Below are positions 17,024-25,552 of a stretch of DNA of 64,000 bases, in pieces. This stretch comes from Streptomyces sp. YIM 130001 (GTDB lineage Bacteria; Actinomycetota; Actinomycetes; Streptomycetales; Streptomycetaceae): contig NZ_KZ984550.1 in NCBI RefSeq assembly GCF_003574445.1, positions 186,001-250,000 on the forward strand. Direction: 5' to 3'. The notes below the pieces were generated by a model. It worked only from the letters and a program-made list of their open reading frames with translations. It was not told the DNA's origin and did no database searches. Position 1 is the stretch's first letter, and every line of letters begins with the position of its first letter. The translations under genes were made by a program, and so were the position numbers.

Positions 17024-18501
17024 ACCCGCTCTCCCTCCAGCCGGGCCTCGCTCTCGGCGACGGCCACACGTTCCGCGTCCAGATCGATGGTGCGCCCCAG
17101 CAGCAGATACAGCAGCCCGCCGACGGCCAGTCCGACCACGAAAGAGATGTCGAAGCCACCGATCGCCTCGGCCAACGGGCCCGTGTAGAACGACGTGGTG
17201 AAGAACGGGACCATCGCGGTGAACCCGACGACGTAGGCGGTCAGGCCCTGCCACGACCAGCGCCCGTAAATGCCCTTCGGGTCGAAGATCGCGGTGATGG
17301 CGTAGTGCCCGCGGCGGACGAAGTAGAAGTCGACCAGGTTGACGGCCGTCCACGGGATCAGGAAGTACAGCATCATGAGCACGAAGTCGTTGAAGCTCCC
17401 GAGATAGTCCTCGGGCAGCAGCAACGCCACGATCAGGACCATGAGTTCGATGGCGACGATGCCGGTGACCCGGGACCGTACCGTCGGGCGGACCGGGCGG
17501 AACGCGTCGACGGCGCTGGTCGTGGTCAGCATCGCGCCGTAGGCGTTGACGGCCATGATCGTGATCAGCGCGAGCGCGGAGACGATGACGGCGAAGGTGC
17601 CGAAGCCGGGAACGATGGTGTTGCCCACCTGGCGCAGGCTGCCGATCGCGTCGGGGGCCGGCAGCGAGGAGGCGAGCAGCGCGCCGAGCGACATCAACCA
17701 GACCGCGGAGAGCGCTGCGCCTGCGTACGTCCACCAGATGACCTTGCGCGAGGAGACGTCCCGCGGTAGGTAGCGGGAGTAGTCCGAGACGTAGACGGCG
17801 TAGCTGATCTGGTAGCCGGCCGCACCGCAGAAGACGATCAGGAACGCCGTCCAGGAGTGACTGGTCGACGCGGCCACCTGCTGCGGCTCCAGCTGGACGA
17901 GCGCGCCGACGGTGATGATGCCGAACACGGCGAAGAGGACGTACGTCAGCCAGCGCTGGACCAGGTGCAGCAGGTCGTGGCCGACGACGGCGAGCACGAC
18001 CGCTACGGCGATCAGGATCGCGTACCACATACGCGGGCCACCGGGCAGGACCGTGGTGAGGCCCTGGGCGGCGAGGACCACGTTGAAGACGTTGAAGCCG
18101 ACGTAGACGAAGACCACGGCGGCGAAGGGGACGACCGCGCCGCGGATACCGAACTGCGCGCGCGACTGGATCATCTGCGGCAGACCCATGCGCGGGCCCT
18201 GATTGGCGTGGAAGGCCATGAAGAACGTGCCGAAGCAGGCGCCGAGCGCCACGGCCGCCACCGACCGGGCGAGGCTGAGGCCGAGGGAGGGGCCGATGAA
18301 GCCGGTGACCATCGTGGTGAGCACGAAGTTCCCGGTGAACCAGAACGGTCCTTGGTGCCAGACCTTGCCGTGCCGCTCACGCACCGGGACGTAGTCGATG
18401 GAACGGACCTCGATCACGCCGCCCGCCTTGCGGGCCTGCCCCTGCCCGGCGCTCGGGCCCGTCGCGCCCGATCCGCCGGATGCCGCTGTCGAAGCACTCA
18501 C
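17020..18501 (-). CDS. NCS1-family nucleobase/cation symporter
   Basis: A 493-aa permease with about 12 membrane segments and the NCS1 features of the cytosine/purine/hydantoin group (FMAFHANQGPRMGLPQMIQS near 100; DYSRYLPRDVS near 250). GTG 18501 has GGGAGG 9 bases upstream. It heads a minus-strand set permease - amidase - ureohydrolase - ThDP enzyme, so it probably imports a nitrogenous nutrient used by them. It is divergent from the PucR gene, with a 193-base shared upstream region. Confidence 0.85.
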   Translation of the reverse strand: MSASTAASGGSGATGPSAGQGQARKAGGVIEVRSIDYVPVRERHGKVWHQGPFWFTGNFVLTTMVTGFIGPSLGLSLARSVAAVALGACFGTFFMAFHANQGPRMGLPQMIQSRAQFGIRGAVVPFAAVVFVYVGFNVFNVVLAAQGLTTVLPGGPRMWYAILIAVAVVLAVVGHDLLHLVQRWLTYVLFAVFGIITVGALVQLEPQQVAASTSHSWTAFLIVFCGAAGYQISYAVYVSDYSRYLPRDVSSRKVIWWTYAGAALSAVWLMSLGALLASSLPAPDAIGSLRQVGNTIVPGFGTFAVIVSALALITIMAVNAYGAMLTTTSAVDAFRPVRPTVRSRVTGIVAIELMVLIVALLLPEDYLGSFNDFVLMMLYFLIPWTAVNLVDFYFVRRGHYAITAIFDPKGIYGRWSWQGLTAYVVGFTAMVPFFTTSFYTGPLAEAIGGFDISFVVGLAVGGLLYLLLGRTIDLDAERVAVAESEARLEGERV

Positions 18502-18694
18502 AGCCGCCTCGCCTCCCTCGATCGTCCGGTGCGGACCGCCGTGGAGGGCGTGGGCACGGACACGGGCCGCGGGACTGCGGAACCGCGGCACGGGGAACGT
18601 AGCTCTCCCGAGAGTCGACCTTCGATCGCCGCCAGGGCGAATCTCGGCTCCAGGTGTGGACACCGCGTCCATCGTTGTCGGCGAGACTTGAGCC

Positions 18695-20242
18695 ATGGCT
18701 CTCCTCGTCTCCGATCTCGTCGACCGCCCGGAGCTGCATCTTTCCGCCGTCACGGGGCGGCGGCACCTCGACCGCCCGGTGCTGGCCGCCCACGCCTCGG
18801 AACTGGTGCGCCCCGGCGCCTGGCTGCAGGGCGGTGAGCTGCTGATGACGATCGGGCTGCTGCTGCCGATGGAACCGGACGCCTGCCGGGCGTACGCGGA
18901 CGATGTGGCCGCCGGCGGCGCGCACGCCCTGGCCCTCGGGCTCGGCCCCGACCTGCCGTATCAGGAGGCGCCCGCGCCGCTCGTCGAGGCCGCGACGGAG
19001 GCCGGGCTTCCGCTGCTGACGGTCGGGGCGCAGGTGCCGTTCATCGTGGTGACCAAGGCGGTGTTCGCGGCCCAGGCTGCGGAGCAACGGGCCGCTGTGG
19101 AACGGGCGTTCGCGACCCAGCGGCGGCTCACCGCGGCCGCCGCGTCCGGGCAGGGACTGGCCCCGACGCTGGACGCGTGGACGGCCGCGACGGGCGTACG
19201 GGCCCATGTCACGGACCCGCTCGGCCGGGTGCTCGCGGCGGACGGGAGCGGTCCGCAGGAGCCTTCGGCCGGCGCCCGCGACCTGATCCGGCGGGTCGCG
19301 ACGGGCGGGCTGCGCTCCAGCGCCGCGGCGCCCGGGATCGAGGTGCAGCCGCTGGGGGCGCGGCGACTGCGCGGGATGCTGGTCCTCGCGGGGACGCCGG
19401 GGCACGACGAGCGGCTGCTGATCTCCGGGCTCGTCTCGCTCCTGTCGCTCGAGCTGGAGCGCCGGCATCTGGCCGGGGAGCCGGAGCGCCGCCGCCGTGC
19501 CGCTCTGCTCGGCCGGCTGCTCTCCGCGGACGCCACCGCGGAAGCGGCGGGTGACGCGCTGGCCGTCGCCGGCCTCGCGTCGGCGGCGGTACGCGGTGTG
19601 GTGGTGGACGCGTCGCCCGGCGGAGGCGACGGACGGGCGGAGCCCGCGACCACCGGCGAGGCGCCTGCGGCATCCGCCGAGACGGCTGCCCCGGACCTCG
19701 CCGCCGACCTCGCGCTCGCCGTGCCCGGCGGGCTCACCCGCGCCCGTGGCTCTCTCGTCGAGGCGCTGGTCGGCGAGGAGCTCGACCTCGACGCGGTACT
19801 CGCCCACTTCGCGCCCGGCCGCCCGGCGGGCATCGGCTCCGCCGTCCCGCCCGAGGCGGCCCGTGCGTCGCTGCGCGAGGCGGCCGGTCTCGTCGCGGTC
19901 AGCCGGGACTCCGGGCATCCGGTGCGGGCGCGCCGGGCGCAGTCCAGCGGTCTGCTCCTCGGGCTCGGGGACCGGCCGGCCCTCGCGGGATACGCGGACG
20001 CGCTGCTCGGGCCGCTGGACGCCGCCGACCCGTCCGGCGCCCTGACGCTCACGCTCGCCACCTGGCTGGACAGCGGCAGCTCCTGGGACGAGACGGCCCG
20101 CCGCCTCGGCCTGCACCGGCACACCGTGCGCAACCGCCTCGACAAGGCCGCCCGGCTCACCGGCCGACGCCTGGACGACGGCGACGACCGCTTCGACCTC
20201 TGGCTCGCGGTGCGCGCCCGCGGAGCGGCCCGCCCGTCCTGA
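18695..20242 (+). CDS. PucR-family transcriptional regulator
   Basis: A 515-aa regulator. The N-terminal PucR domain (residues 1-120, LVSDLVDRPELHLSAV) is followed by a central GGDEF-like/CdaR region and a C-terminal helix-turn-helix (about 455-510: SSWDETARRLGLHRHTVRNR). PucR was named for control of purine/ureide use in Bacillus; actinomycete members regulate nitrogen-compound catabolism. Being divergent from the NCS1 permease operon, it is the likely local regulator. An Ala/Glu-rich insert lies around 310-340. Confidence 0.85.
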   Translation: MALLVSDLVDRPELHLSAVTGRRHLDRPVLAAHASELVRPGAWLQGGELLMTIGLLLPMEPDACRAYADDVAAGGAHALALGLGPDLPYQEAPAPLVEAATEAGLPLLTVGAQVPFIVVTKAVFAAQAAEQRAAVERAFATQRRLTAAAASGQGLAPTLDAWTAATGVRAHVTDPLGRVLAADGSGPQEPSAGARDLIRRVATGGLRSSAAAPGIEVQPLGARRLRGMLVLAGTPGHDERLLISGLVSLLSLELERRHLAGEPERRRRAALLGRLLSADATAEAAGDALAVAGLASAAVRGVVVDASPGGGDGRAEPATTGEAPAASAETAAPDLAADLALAVPGGLTRARGSLVEALVGEELDLDAVLAHFAPGRPAGIGSAVPPEAARASLREAAGLVAVSRDSGHPVRARRAQSSGLLLGLGDRPALAGYADALLGPLDAADPSGALTLTLATWLDSGSSWDETARRLGLHRHTVRNRLDKAARLTGRRLDDGDDRFDLWLAVRARGAARPS

Positions 20243-20486
20243 ACCGTGCGCACCCGTCACGCGCCCCGACCGGCACCTCGCCCCCGCCCCCGCACCACGC
20301 CTGCCCGGCACCACGAACCCGTGGGCCACGGGGCCCACAGGGCCTGCCGGACCGCCCCCGGCCACCCGTACATGCGGACCGTCACCCCTTGAACCGGTGA
20401 CGGTCCGCCCACCCGGTCACAGCCCTCCGTGTCCGCCCCTCGGAACCCGCTCCCCCACCCGGCCCCGCCGACGGCACAATGGACCC

Positions 20487-21275
20487 ATGCCGATACCCAG
20501 CCGGGTCGCTCTGGTCGACCACCTCGTCCGCACCCGTATCGCCGGAGACGTCGCCACCCCGCGCGACAACAACCTCTCCCACTACCGCAAGCTCGCCAAC
20601 GGCGACCGCCACTACTGGCTGGGACTCGAGCTCGGCGACCGCTGGACCGACGAGCAGGACGTGCTCGCGGTGATGGCCGAACGCTGCGGCGTCAACGACG
20701 ACCCGGAGTACCGCCTCGGGCAGGACACCATCGACCCGGAACTCACCGTCGACGCCCTCGACCGGATGGCCGCCCGGCTGCGCAAGGCGGCCGCCGGCCG
20801 GCAGCGGGTGCTGTTCGCGACCGGTCACCCGGGCGGACTGCTCGACGTGCACCGGGCGACGGCGTCCGCTCTGCGCCGGGCCGGCTGCGAGATCGTGGTG
20901 ATCCCGGAGGGCCTCACCGCGGACGAGGGTTACGTCTTCCAGTTCGCCGACGTCGCCGTACTCGAACGCGGCGCGACGCTCTGGCACACCCATTCGCCCG
21001 AGCCGATGAACGCGATCCTCGACGGCCTGGAGCGCGAGGGCCGCCCGCTGCCGGACCTGGTCGTCGCGGACCACGGCTGGGCGGGCCGCGCCGGCCAGCG
21101 CGGCCTGGACTCGGTGGGGTACGCGGACTGCAACGACCCCGCACTGTTCCTCGCCGAGGCCGAGGGCACCCTGCAGGTCACCGTCCCGCTCGACGACCAC
21201 GTCACCAGCCCCCGGCACTACGACCCGATGACGGCGTACCTGCTCGATGCGGCCGGGCTCGACACCGACGCGTAG
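20487..21275 (+). CDS. Conserved actinobacterial phosphatase-like protein
   Basis: A 262-aa soluble protein starting at ATG 20487 (MPIPSRVALVDHLVRTRIAG). I recall close homologues in Streptomyces labelled only as phosphatase. Visible conserved segments are VLFATGHPGGLLDVH, VVIPEGL, ATLWHTHSPEPM and VVADHGWAGRAG. The alternation of His/Asp-rich loops after beta strands is consistent with a metal-dependent hydrolase, but no named catalytic motif is certain. It is followed by the opposite-strand CDF gene; no operon partner. Confidence 0.6.
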   Translation: MPIPSRVALVDHLVRTRIAGDVATPRDNNLSHYRKLANGDRHYWLGLELGDRWTDEQDVLAVMAERCGVNDDPEYRLGQDTIDPELTVDALDRMAARLRKAAAGRQRVLFATGHPGGLLDVHRATASALRRAGCEIVVIPEGLTADEGYVFQFADVAVLERGATLWHTHSPEPMNAILDGLEREGRPLPDLVVADHGWAGRAGQRGLDSVGYADCNDPALFLAEAEGTLQVTVPLDDHVTSPRHYDPMTAYLLDAAGLDTDA

Positions 21276-21299
21276 CCGGCGCACCGGGGCCGGAGGCGG

Positions 21300-22310
21300 T
21301 CAGCCGCCGGCCCGGCCCGGCGTCGGATCCAGATACACGCGCTGGATCTGCGGGTAGCGCTGCCGCAGCCGGCGTTCCGCCTCCTCGCAGGACGCCTCGA
21401 CCTGAGCCGCGCTGGACAGGTCACGGAAGTCGACCTTCGCCGCGATCATCACCTCGGCGGGCCCCTGCACCAGCGTCACCAACTCGATGACGGCCACGAT
21501 GTGCTCGACGCCGAGCAGTTCCTCGCGCACCCCGTCCCGCATCCGGGCCGGCAGCGGTCTGCCCACCAGGTACTGGGCGTTGGACCGCCCCAGCACCCAC
21601 GCCACGTAGACGAGCAGCAGGCCGATCAGGAGCGAGGCGACGCCGTCCCACGCGCTCGATCCGGTGAGTTGGGTGGCCAGCAGTCCGCCCGCGGCGAGCA
21701 GCAGACCGATCAGTGCGGCGGAGTCCTCCATGACGACGGCCTTGACCGCGGTGTCGGGGGTGTGGCGCAGATACCGGCCGAAGCGGACGCCGTGCCGCTC
21801 CGCCTCCCCGGTCGCCTGCCGGAGCCCGGTGCGCAGCGAGTAGCCCTCCAGGAGGAAGGCGATGGCGAGCACCACGTACGACAGGGTCGGGCTGCCGACC
21901 TCCTCGCCGTGCGTGAGGGTGTGGACGCCGTCGTACACGGCGAAGATGCCGCCGCCCACGAAGGTGGCGACGGAGGCGAGCAGCGCCCAGATGTAGCGCT
22001 CGGGACCGTAGCCGAGCGGGTGTTCGTCGTCCGCCGGACGCTCGCTGCGTTTCAGGGCGGCGAGCAGCATGAGTTCGGTGACCGTGTCGGCGACCGAGTG
22101 GGCGGCCTCCGAGAGCATCGCGCTCGAGCCGCTGACCAGGCCGGCGACCGCCTTGGCCGCCGCGATCCCGAAGTTCGCCGCCGCCGCGACCAGCACGGTG
22201 AAGGTGCTCTCACCGGATTCCGCCGCGCCGGAGCCGCCCGCCCCCTCGGGGGCCTCTTCGGCGTCGTTCTCGGTGCGCTCCGCCTGCCCGGGGTCCCGTT
22301 CGCTGGTCAT
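21300..22310 (-). CDS. Cation diffusion facilitator (CDF) metal transporter
   Basis: A 336-aa proton/metal antiporter for Zn, Fe, Mn or Co efflux. Six membrane segments (about 40-235) hold the metal site: SEAAHSVADT in TM2 (HxxxD) and VVMEDSAALIG in TM5 (ED in place of HxxxD). The HPLGYGPERY signature after TM2 is intact. The C-terminal cytoplasmic domain (240-330) is a ferredoxin-like fold. The N-terminal 35 residues are acidic and disordered. The TM5 variant is seen in Fe/Mn-type members, so Zn is not assured. Confidence 0.9.
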   Translation of the reverse strand: MTSERDPGQAERTENDAEEAPEGAGGSGAAESGESTFTVLVAAAANFGIAAAKAVAGLVSGSSAMLSEAAHSVADTVTELMLLAALKRSERPADDEHPLGYGPERYIWALLASVATFVGGGIFAVYDGVHTLTHGEEVGSPTLSYVVLAIAFLLEGYSLRTGLRQATGEAERHGVRFGRYLRHTPDTAVKAVVMEDSAALIGLLLAAGGLLATQLTGSSAWDGVASLLIGLLLVYVAWVLGRSNAQYLVGRPLPARMRDGVREELLGVEHIVAVIELVTLVQGPAEVMIAAKVDFRDLSSAAQVEASCEEAERRLRQRYPQIQRVYLDPTPGRAGG

Positions 22311-22363
22311 GCGGCGACGTTAAGGCCGCCGGGTGGGGCGCGCATCGTTACGACGCCACCGCC

Positions 22364-23263
22364 TCAGCGCGGTACGCGGACGAGCCCCTCCTGGATGACG
22401 GAGACGGCGAGCCGTCCGTCCTGGGTGTAGATCCGGGCCTGGCCGAGTCCGCGGCCGCCGAAGGCGGAGGGCGACTCCTGGTCGTAGAGGAGCCATTCGT
22501 CGGCGCGGAACGGGCGGTGGAACCACATGGCGTGGTCGAGCGAGGCGCCCACCACGTCGCCGACGGTCCAGCCGCCACGGCCGTGCGCGAGCAGCACCGA
22601 GTCGAGCAGCGTCATGTCGGACACGTAGGTGGCGAGGCAGACGTGCAGGTGGGGGTCCCCCTGGACGGAGTCCGGGCGGGCGTCGTCGGCCAGCTTGCCG
22701 TTCGTCTTGAACCAGACCTGCGAGTGCGGTTCGCGGGGCACGCCCACGCTGGCGTACGGCGGCTCGTCGACGTAGCGCAGGTCGAAGGCGGCGCGGGCCT
22801 CGATCATCCGCCCGACGATGCCGGGATCGCTGAAGCGGTCCGCGTAGCGGGGCAGCATCTCGGCGGCGGTGGGCAGCAGTTCGGGGTCCGTGGTGGGCGG
22901 CATCGGCGCCTGGTGCTCGAGCCCGTCCTCCGCGGTCTGGAACGAGGCCGACAGGTGGAAGATCGGCCGCCCGTGCTGCACGGCGACGACCCGCCGGGTG
23001 GTGAACGACCTGCCGTCGCGGATCCGGTCGACCTCGTAGACGATCGGCGCGCCCGGGTCGCCCGTCCGCAGGAAGTACGCGTGCAGCGAGTGCGCGTGCC
23101 GGCTCTCGGGCACGGTGCGGCCCGCGGCGACGAGCGCCTGGGCCGCGACCTGTCCGCCGAAGACCCGGGGCACGAGTGCGGAGCGCGACCGGCCCCGGAA
23201 GAGGTCCTGCTCGATCCGCTCCAGGTCGAGCAGATCGAGCAGGTCATCGAGTTGCTTGTTCAC
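22364..23263 (-). CDS. tesB: Acyl-CoA thioesterase II
   Basis: A 299-aa double-hotdog thioesterase that releases CoA from medium- and long-chain acyl-CoAs. N-terminal half: VPRVFGGQVAAQALVAA and HSLHAYFLRTGDP; C-terminal half: SLDHAMWFHRPFRADEW (catalytic Asp), ESPSAFGGRGLGQARIY and SVIQEGLVR (catalytic Gln). GTG 23263 fits the usual start. The acyl-CoA dehydrogenase gene ends about 70 bases upstream, so they likely share a transcript for lipid catabolism. Confidence 0.9.
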   Translation of the reverse strand: MNKQLDDLLDLLDLERIEQDLFRGRSRSALVPRVFGGQVAAQALVAAGRTVPESRHAHSLHAYFLRTGDPGAPIVYEVDRIRDGRSFTTRRVVAVQHGRPIFHLSASFQTAEDGLEHQAPMPPTTDPELLPTAAEMLPRYADRFSDPGIVGRMIEARAAFDLRYVDEPPYASVGVPREPHSQVWFKTNGKLADDARPDSVQGDPHLHVCLATYVSDMTLLDSVLLAHGRGGWTVGDVVGASLDHAMWFHRPFRADEWLLYDQESPSAFGGRGLGQARIYTQDGRLAVSVIQEGLVRVPR

Positions 23264-23334
23264 CGTGGTCCGCGCCCCGGGTGCGGGTGGCTGTGCCCCG
23301 GGTGCGCGAGGAGCGGTGCGGGTGCGGTCACGTC

Positions 23335-24492
23335 CTAGAGGCCCATGTTCTTGGCGATGATCATCTTCATGACCTCGCTGGTGCCGCCGTAGATGCGGTT
23401 GACCCGGTTGTCGGCGTAGAGGCGGGCGATCGGGTACTCGTTCATGAAGCCGTAGCCGCCGTGCAGCTGGAGGCAGCGGTCGATGACGCGGTGTGCGACC
23501 TCGGTGCAGAAGAGCTTGGCGCTGGCGGCCTCGGCGGCGGTCAGTTCGTGTGCGTCCAGGGCCTCGAGGGCGCGGTCGGCGACGGCCTCGGCCGCGTCCA
23601 CCTCGGCCTGGCAGGCGGCGAGTTCGAACTTGGTGTTCTGGAACGAGGCGACCGTCTTGCCGAAGACCGCGCGCTCCTGCACGTACTCCTTGGCGAAACC
23701 GACGGCGGCCTTGGCCTGCGCGTAGGCGCCGAAGGCGATGCCCCAGCGCTCGGAGGGGAGGTTCTGGCCGAGGTAGTAGAAGCCCTTGTTCTCCTCGCCG
23801 AGGAGGTCCTCGACGGGGACCTGGACGTCGACGAAGGCCAGCTCGGCGGTGTCGGAGGTCTTCAGGCCGAGCTTGTCCAGCTTGCGGCCGACCGAGTAGC
23901 CCTCGGACTTGGTGTCCACGGCGAACAGCGAGATGCCGAAGCGGCGGTCGTCCGCGGTCGGCGCGGCGGTGCGGGCGCAGACGATGACCTTGTCGGCGTG
24001 CACGCCGCCGGTGATGAAGGTCTTGGCACCGTTGAGGACGTAGTGCGTGCCGTCGTCGGAGAGCTTGGCGGTGGTCTTCATGCCGGCCAGGTCGGAGCCG
24101 GTACCCGGCTCGGTCATGGCCAGGGCCCACATCTCCTCGCCGCTGACGAACTTCGGCAGGAAGCGCTTCTTCTGCTCGTCGGTGGCGAGCATCTGGATGT
24201 ACGGCAGGCCGAGCAGCACGTGTACGCCGGAACCGCCGAAGGAGACACCCGCGCGGGCGGTCTCCTCGTACATGATCGCCTCGAACTTGTGCGAGTCGAT
24301 GCCCGCGCCGCCGTACTCCTCCGGGACGCGGATGCCGAAGACGCCGAGCTCGCCGAGCTTGTAGTAGAAGTCGCGCGGCGCCTGGCCGGCGGCGAACCAC
24401 TCGTCGTAGACGGGGACGACCTCGGACTCGATGAAGTCGCGCAGGGTCTCCCGGAACGCCTGGTGATCCTCGTTGTAGACGGTACGGCGCAC
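23335..24492 (-). CDS. Acyl-CoA dehydrogenase (long-chain-type active site)
   Basis: A 385-aa FAD enzyme of beta-oxidation. FAD/substrate segments are MTEPGTGSDLAGMKTTA and FITGG; the end reads YGGTSEVMKMIIAKNMGL. The usual catalytic Glu of YEGTS is Gly here, while LPSERW (about 240) matches the position of the catalytic Glu in long-chain and isovaleryl-type enzymes. It is therefore probably active with an alternative base. GTG 24492 is chosen because AGGAGG lies 6 bases before it; the ATG at 24516 is upstream of that site. A TetR gene precedes it on the same strand. Confidence 0.85.
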   Translation of the reverse strand: MRRTVYNEDHQAFRETLRDFIESEVVPVYDEWFAAGQAPRDFYYKLGELGVFGIRVPEEYGGAGIDSHKFEAIMYEETARAGVSFGGSGVHVLLGLPYIQMLATDEQKKRFLPKFVSGEEMWALAMTEPGTGSDLAGMKTTAKLSDDGTHYVLNGAKTFITGGVHADKVIVCARTAAPTADDRRFGISLFAVDTKSEGYSVGRKLDKLGLKTSDTAELAFVDVQVPVEDLLGEENKGFYYLGQNLPSERWGIAFGAYAQAKAAVGFAKEYVQERAVFGKTVASFQNTKFELAACQAEVDAAEAVADRALEALDAHELTAAEAASAKLFCTEVAHRVIDRCLQLHGGYGFMNEYPIARLYADNRVNRIYGGTSEVMKMIIAKNMGL

Positions 24493-24552
24493 TGGAGGCC
24501 TCCTGGTCGGCTTCATCTCTTGGTCCGGTCCACGCTCATCCGGTCAACTCGG

Positions 24553-24568
24553 CTAAGCGCTTGCTCAG
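24553..24568. promoter_or_regulatory. Candidate operator before the acyl-CoA dehydrogenase gene
   Basis: CTAAGC-GCTT-GCTCAG is a 6-bp inverted repeat with one mismatch, about 60 bases upstream of the dehydrogenase start. The CTnAGCnnnnGCTnAG pattern resembles operators of TetR-type acyl-CoA regulators. The adjacent TetR gene is a candidate binder. Confidence 0.45.
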
Positions 24569-24686
24569 ACGAAGTTACCCGGCAGTCCGAACGGCTGTCC
24601 ATAGCGGCGCAACGAGGCACGGGTCACGCCGGGGAGCAGGCCCGCGATGCGGGGGTACGAGGCGGGGCCGATGACTCCCGCGGGCG

Positions 24687-25286
24687 TCAGGCGGCGCCCG
24701 GCCCGGCCGCTGCCGCGAAGGCGCCGCGGGCGACGCGGTGCAGGAGCGCGGCGGTGGCGCGGCGGCCGGGGAGCGCGCCGGAACGGCCCAGGTGCGGTGT
24801 GGAGTTGAGCAGCCCGAAGACCGCGTGCACGGTGGCCCGCACCTCCGTCTCGGCCAGATCCGGGTACGCCTTGCCCACCGCCTCCACCCACAGTTCGACG
24901 TACTGCCGCTGCAGCTGGCGGACCAGGCGGCGGTCGGTGTCCCGGAGGCGGTCGAGCTCCCGGTCGTGGAGGGTGATGAGAGGGCGGTCGTCGAGAGCGA
25001 AGTCGATGTGCCCCTCGATCAGCGCGTCGAGGAGTTCACCGGGCGAGCCGTCCGCCTCGGCGACACATCGCTTGCCACCCGTCAGGAGCCGGCCGCTGAT
25101 ACCCACCAGAAGTTCGGCGAGCATCGCGTCCTTGCCCGCGAAGTGGCGGTACAGACCGGGCCCGCTGATCCCGACGGCGGCCCCTATCTCGTCGACGCCG
25201 ACGCCGTGGAAGCCGCGCTCGGCGAAGAGGCGGGCGGCCTGCTTGAGGATCTGCTCGCGGCGGGACGTCGGGGTACTGGTGCTCAT
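24687..25286 (-). CDS. TetR-family regulator of the acyl-CoA carboxylase operon
   Basis: A 199-aa repressor. Helix-turn-helix at about 20-55: ERGFHGVGVDEIGAAVGISG then PGLYRHFAGKDAMLAELL. The C-terminal TetR domain (about 85-185, LLDALIEGHIDFALDDRPLI) is of the type linked to acyl-CoA metabolism. It is divergent from the carboxylase/HMG-CoA lyase operon, and two palindromes lie between them. It likely represses both directions until an acyl-CoA is bound. Confidence 0.85.
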   Translation of the reverse strand: MSTSTPTSRREQILKQAARLFAERGFHGVGVDEIGAAVGISGPGLYRHFAGKDAMLAELLVGISGRLLTGGKRCVAEADGSPGELLDALIEGHIDFALDDRPLITLHDRELDRLRDTDRRLVRQLQRQYVELWVEAVGKAYPDLAETEVRATVHAVFGLLNSTPHLGRSGALPGRRATAALLHRVARGAFAAAAGPGAA

Positions 25287-25308
25287 GGGGATTCATTCTA
25301 GACAGGAC

Positions 25309-25353
25309 GGTTAGCGGTCGTTAACCTGAGAGCGCGTGTTAACGCTCATTAAC
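25309..25353. promoter_or_regulatory. Two candidate TetR operators upstream of the carboxylase operon
   Basis: GGTTAGCG-GT-CGTTAACC (25309-25326, one mismatch) and GTTAA-CGCTCA-TTAAC (25338-25353) both contain CGTTAAC-type half sites. They lie 23-67 bases upstream of the TetR start and about 200 before accD1. The repeated half site argues for one regulator binding both. Confidence 0.6.
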
Positions 25354-25467
25354 GCGTCGGAGCCGGCGCCCGGACCGTCCCGGAGCCACCAGGGACTCCA
25401 GCGGCGGGACGGCGCCCGGGAACCACCGCACGACGTTCGGGCGGATACCGGACACGGAGCAGGCACC

Positions 25468-25535
25468 GAGCAGTCGCAGAGCACGGACAGAGCAGTCGCA
25501 GCGCGGCCACGGAGCCGTCACGGAGCAGTCGTAGA
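25468..25535 (+). repeat. Imperfect direct repeats in the carboxylase leader
   Basis: GAGCAGTCG occurs at 25468, 25490 and 25523, with related CACGGAGC words between. These are in the presumed untranslated leader before ATG 25553. Function unknown. Confidence 0.5.
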
Positions 25536-25552
25536 GCAAGGGGGCTCGACCG

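Noticed and set aside
16157..18028. A 623-aa fusion of unknown N-terminus with the nitrilase
   Set aside because: The upstream half is out-of-frame permease sequence; ATG 17023 starts the conserved nitrilase domain.
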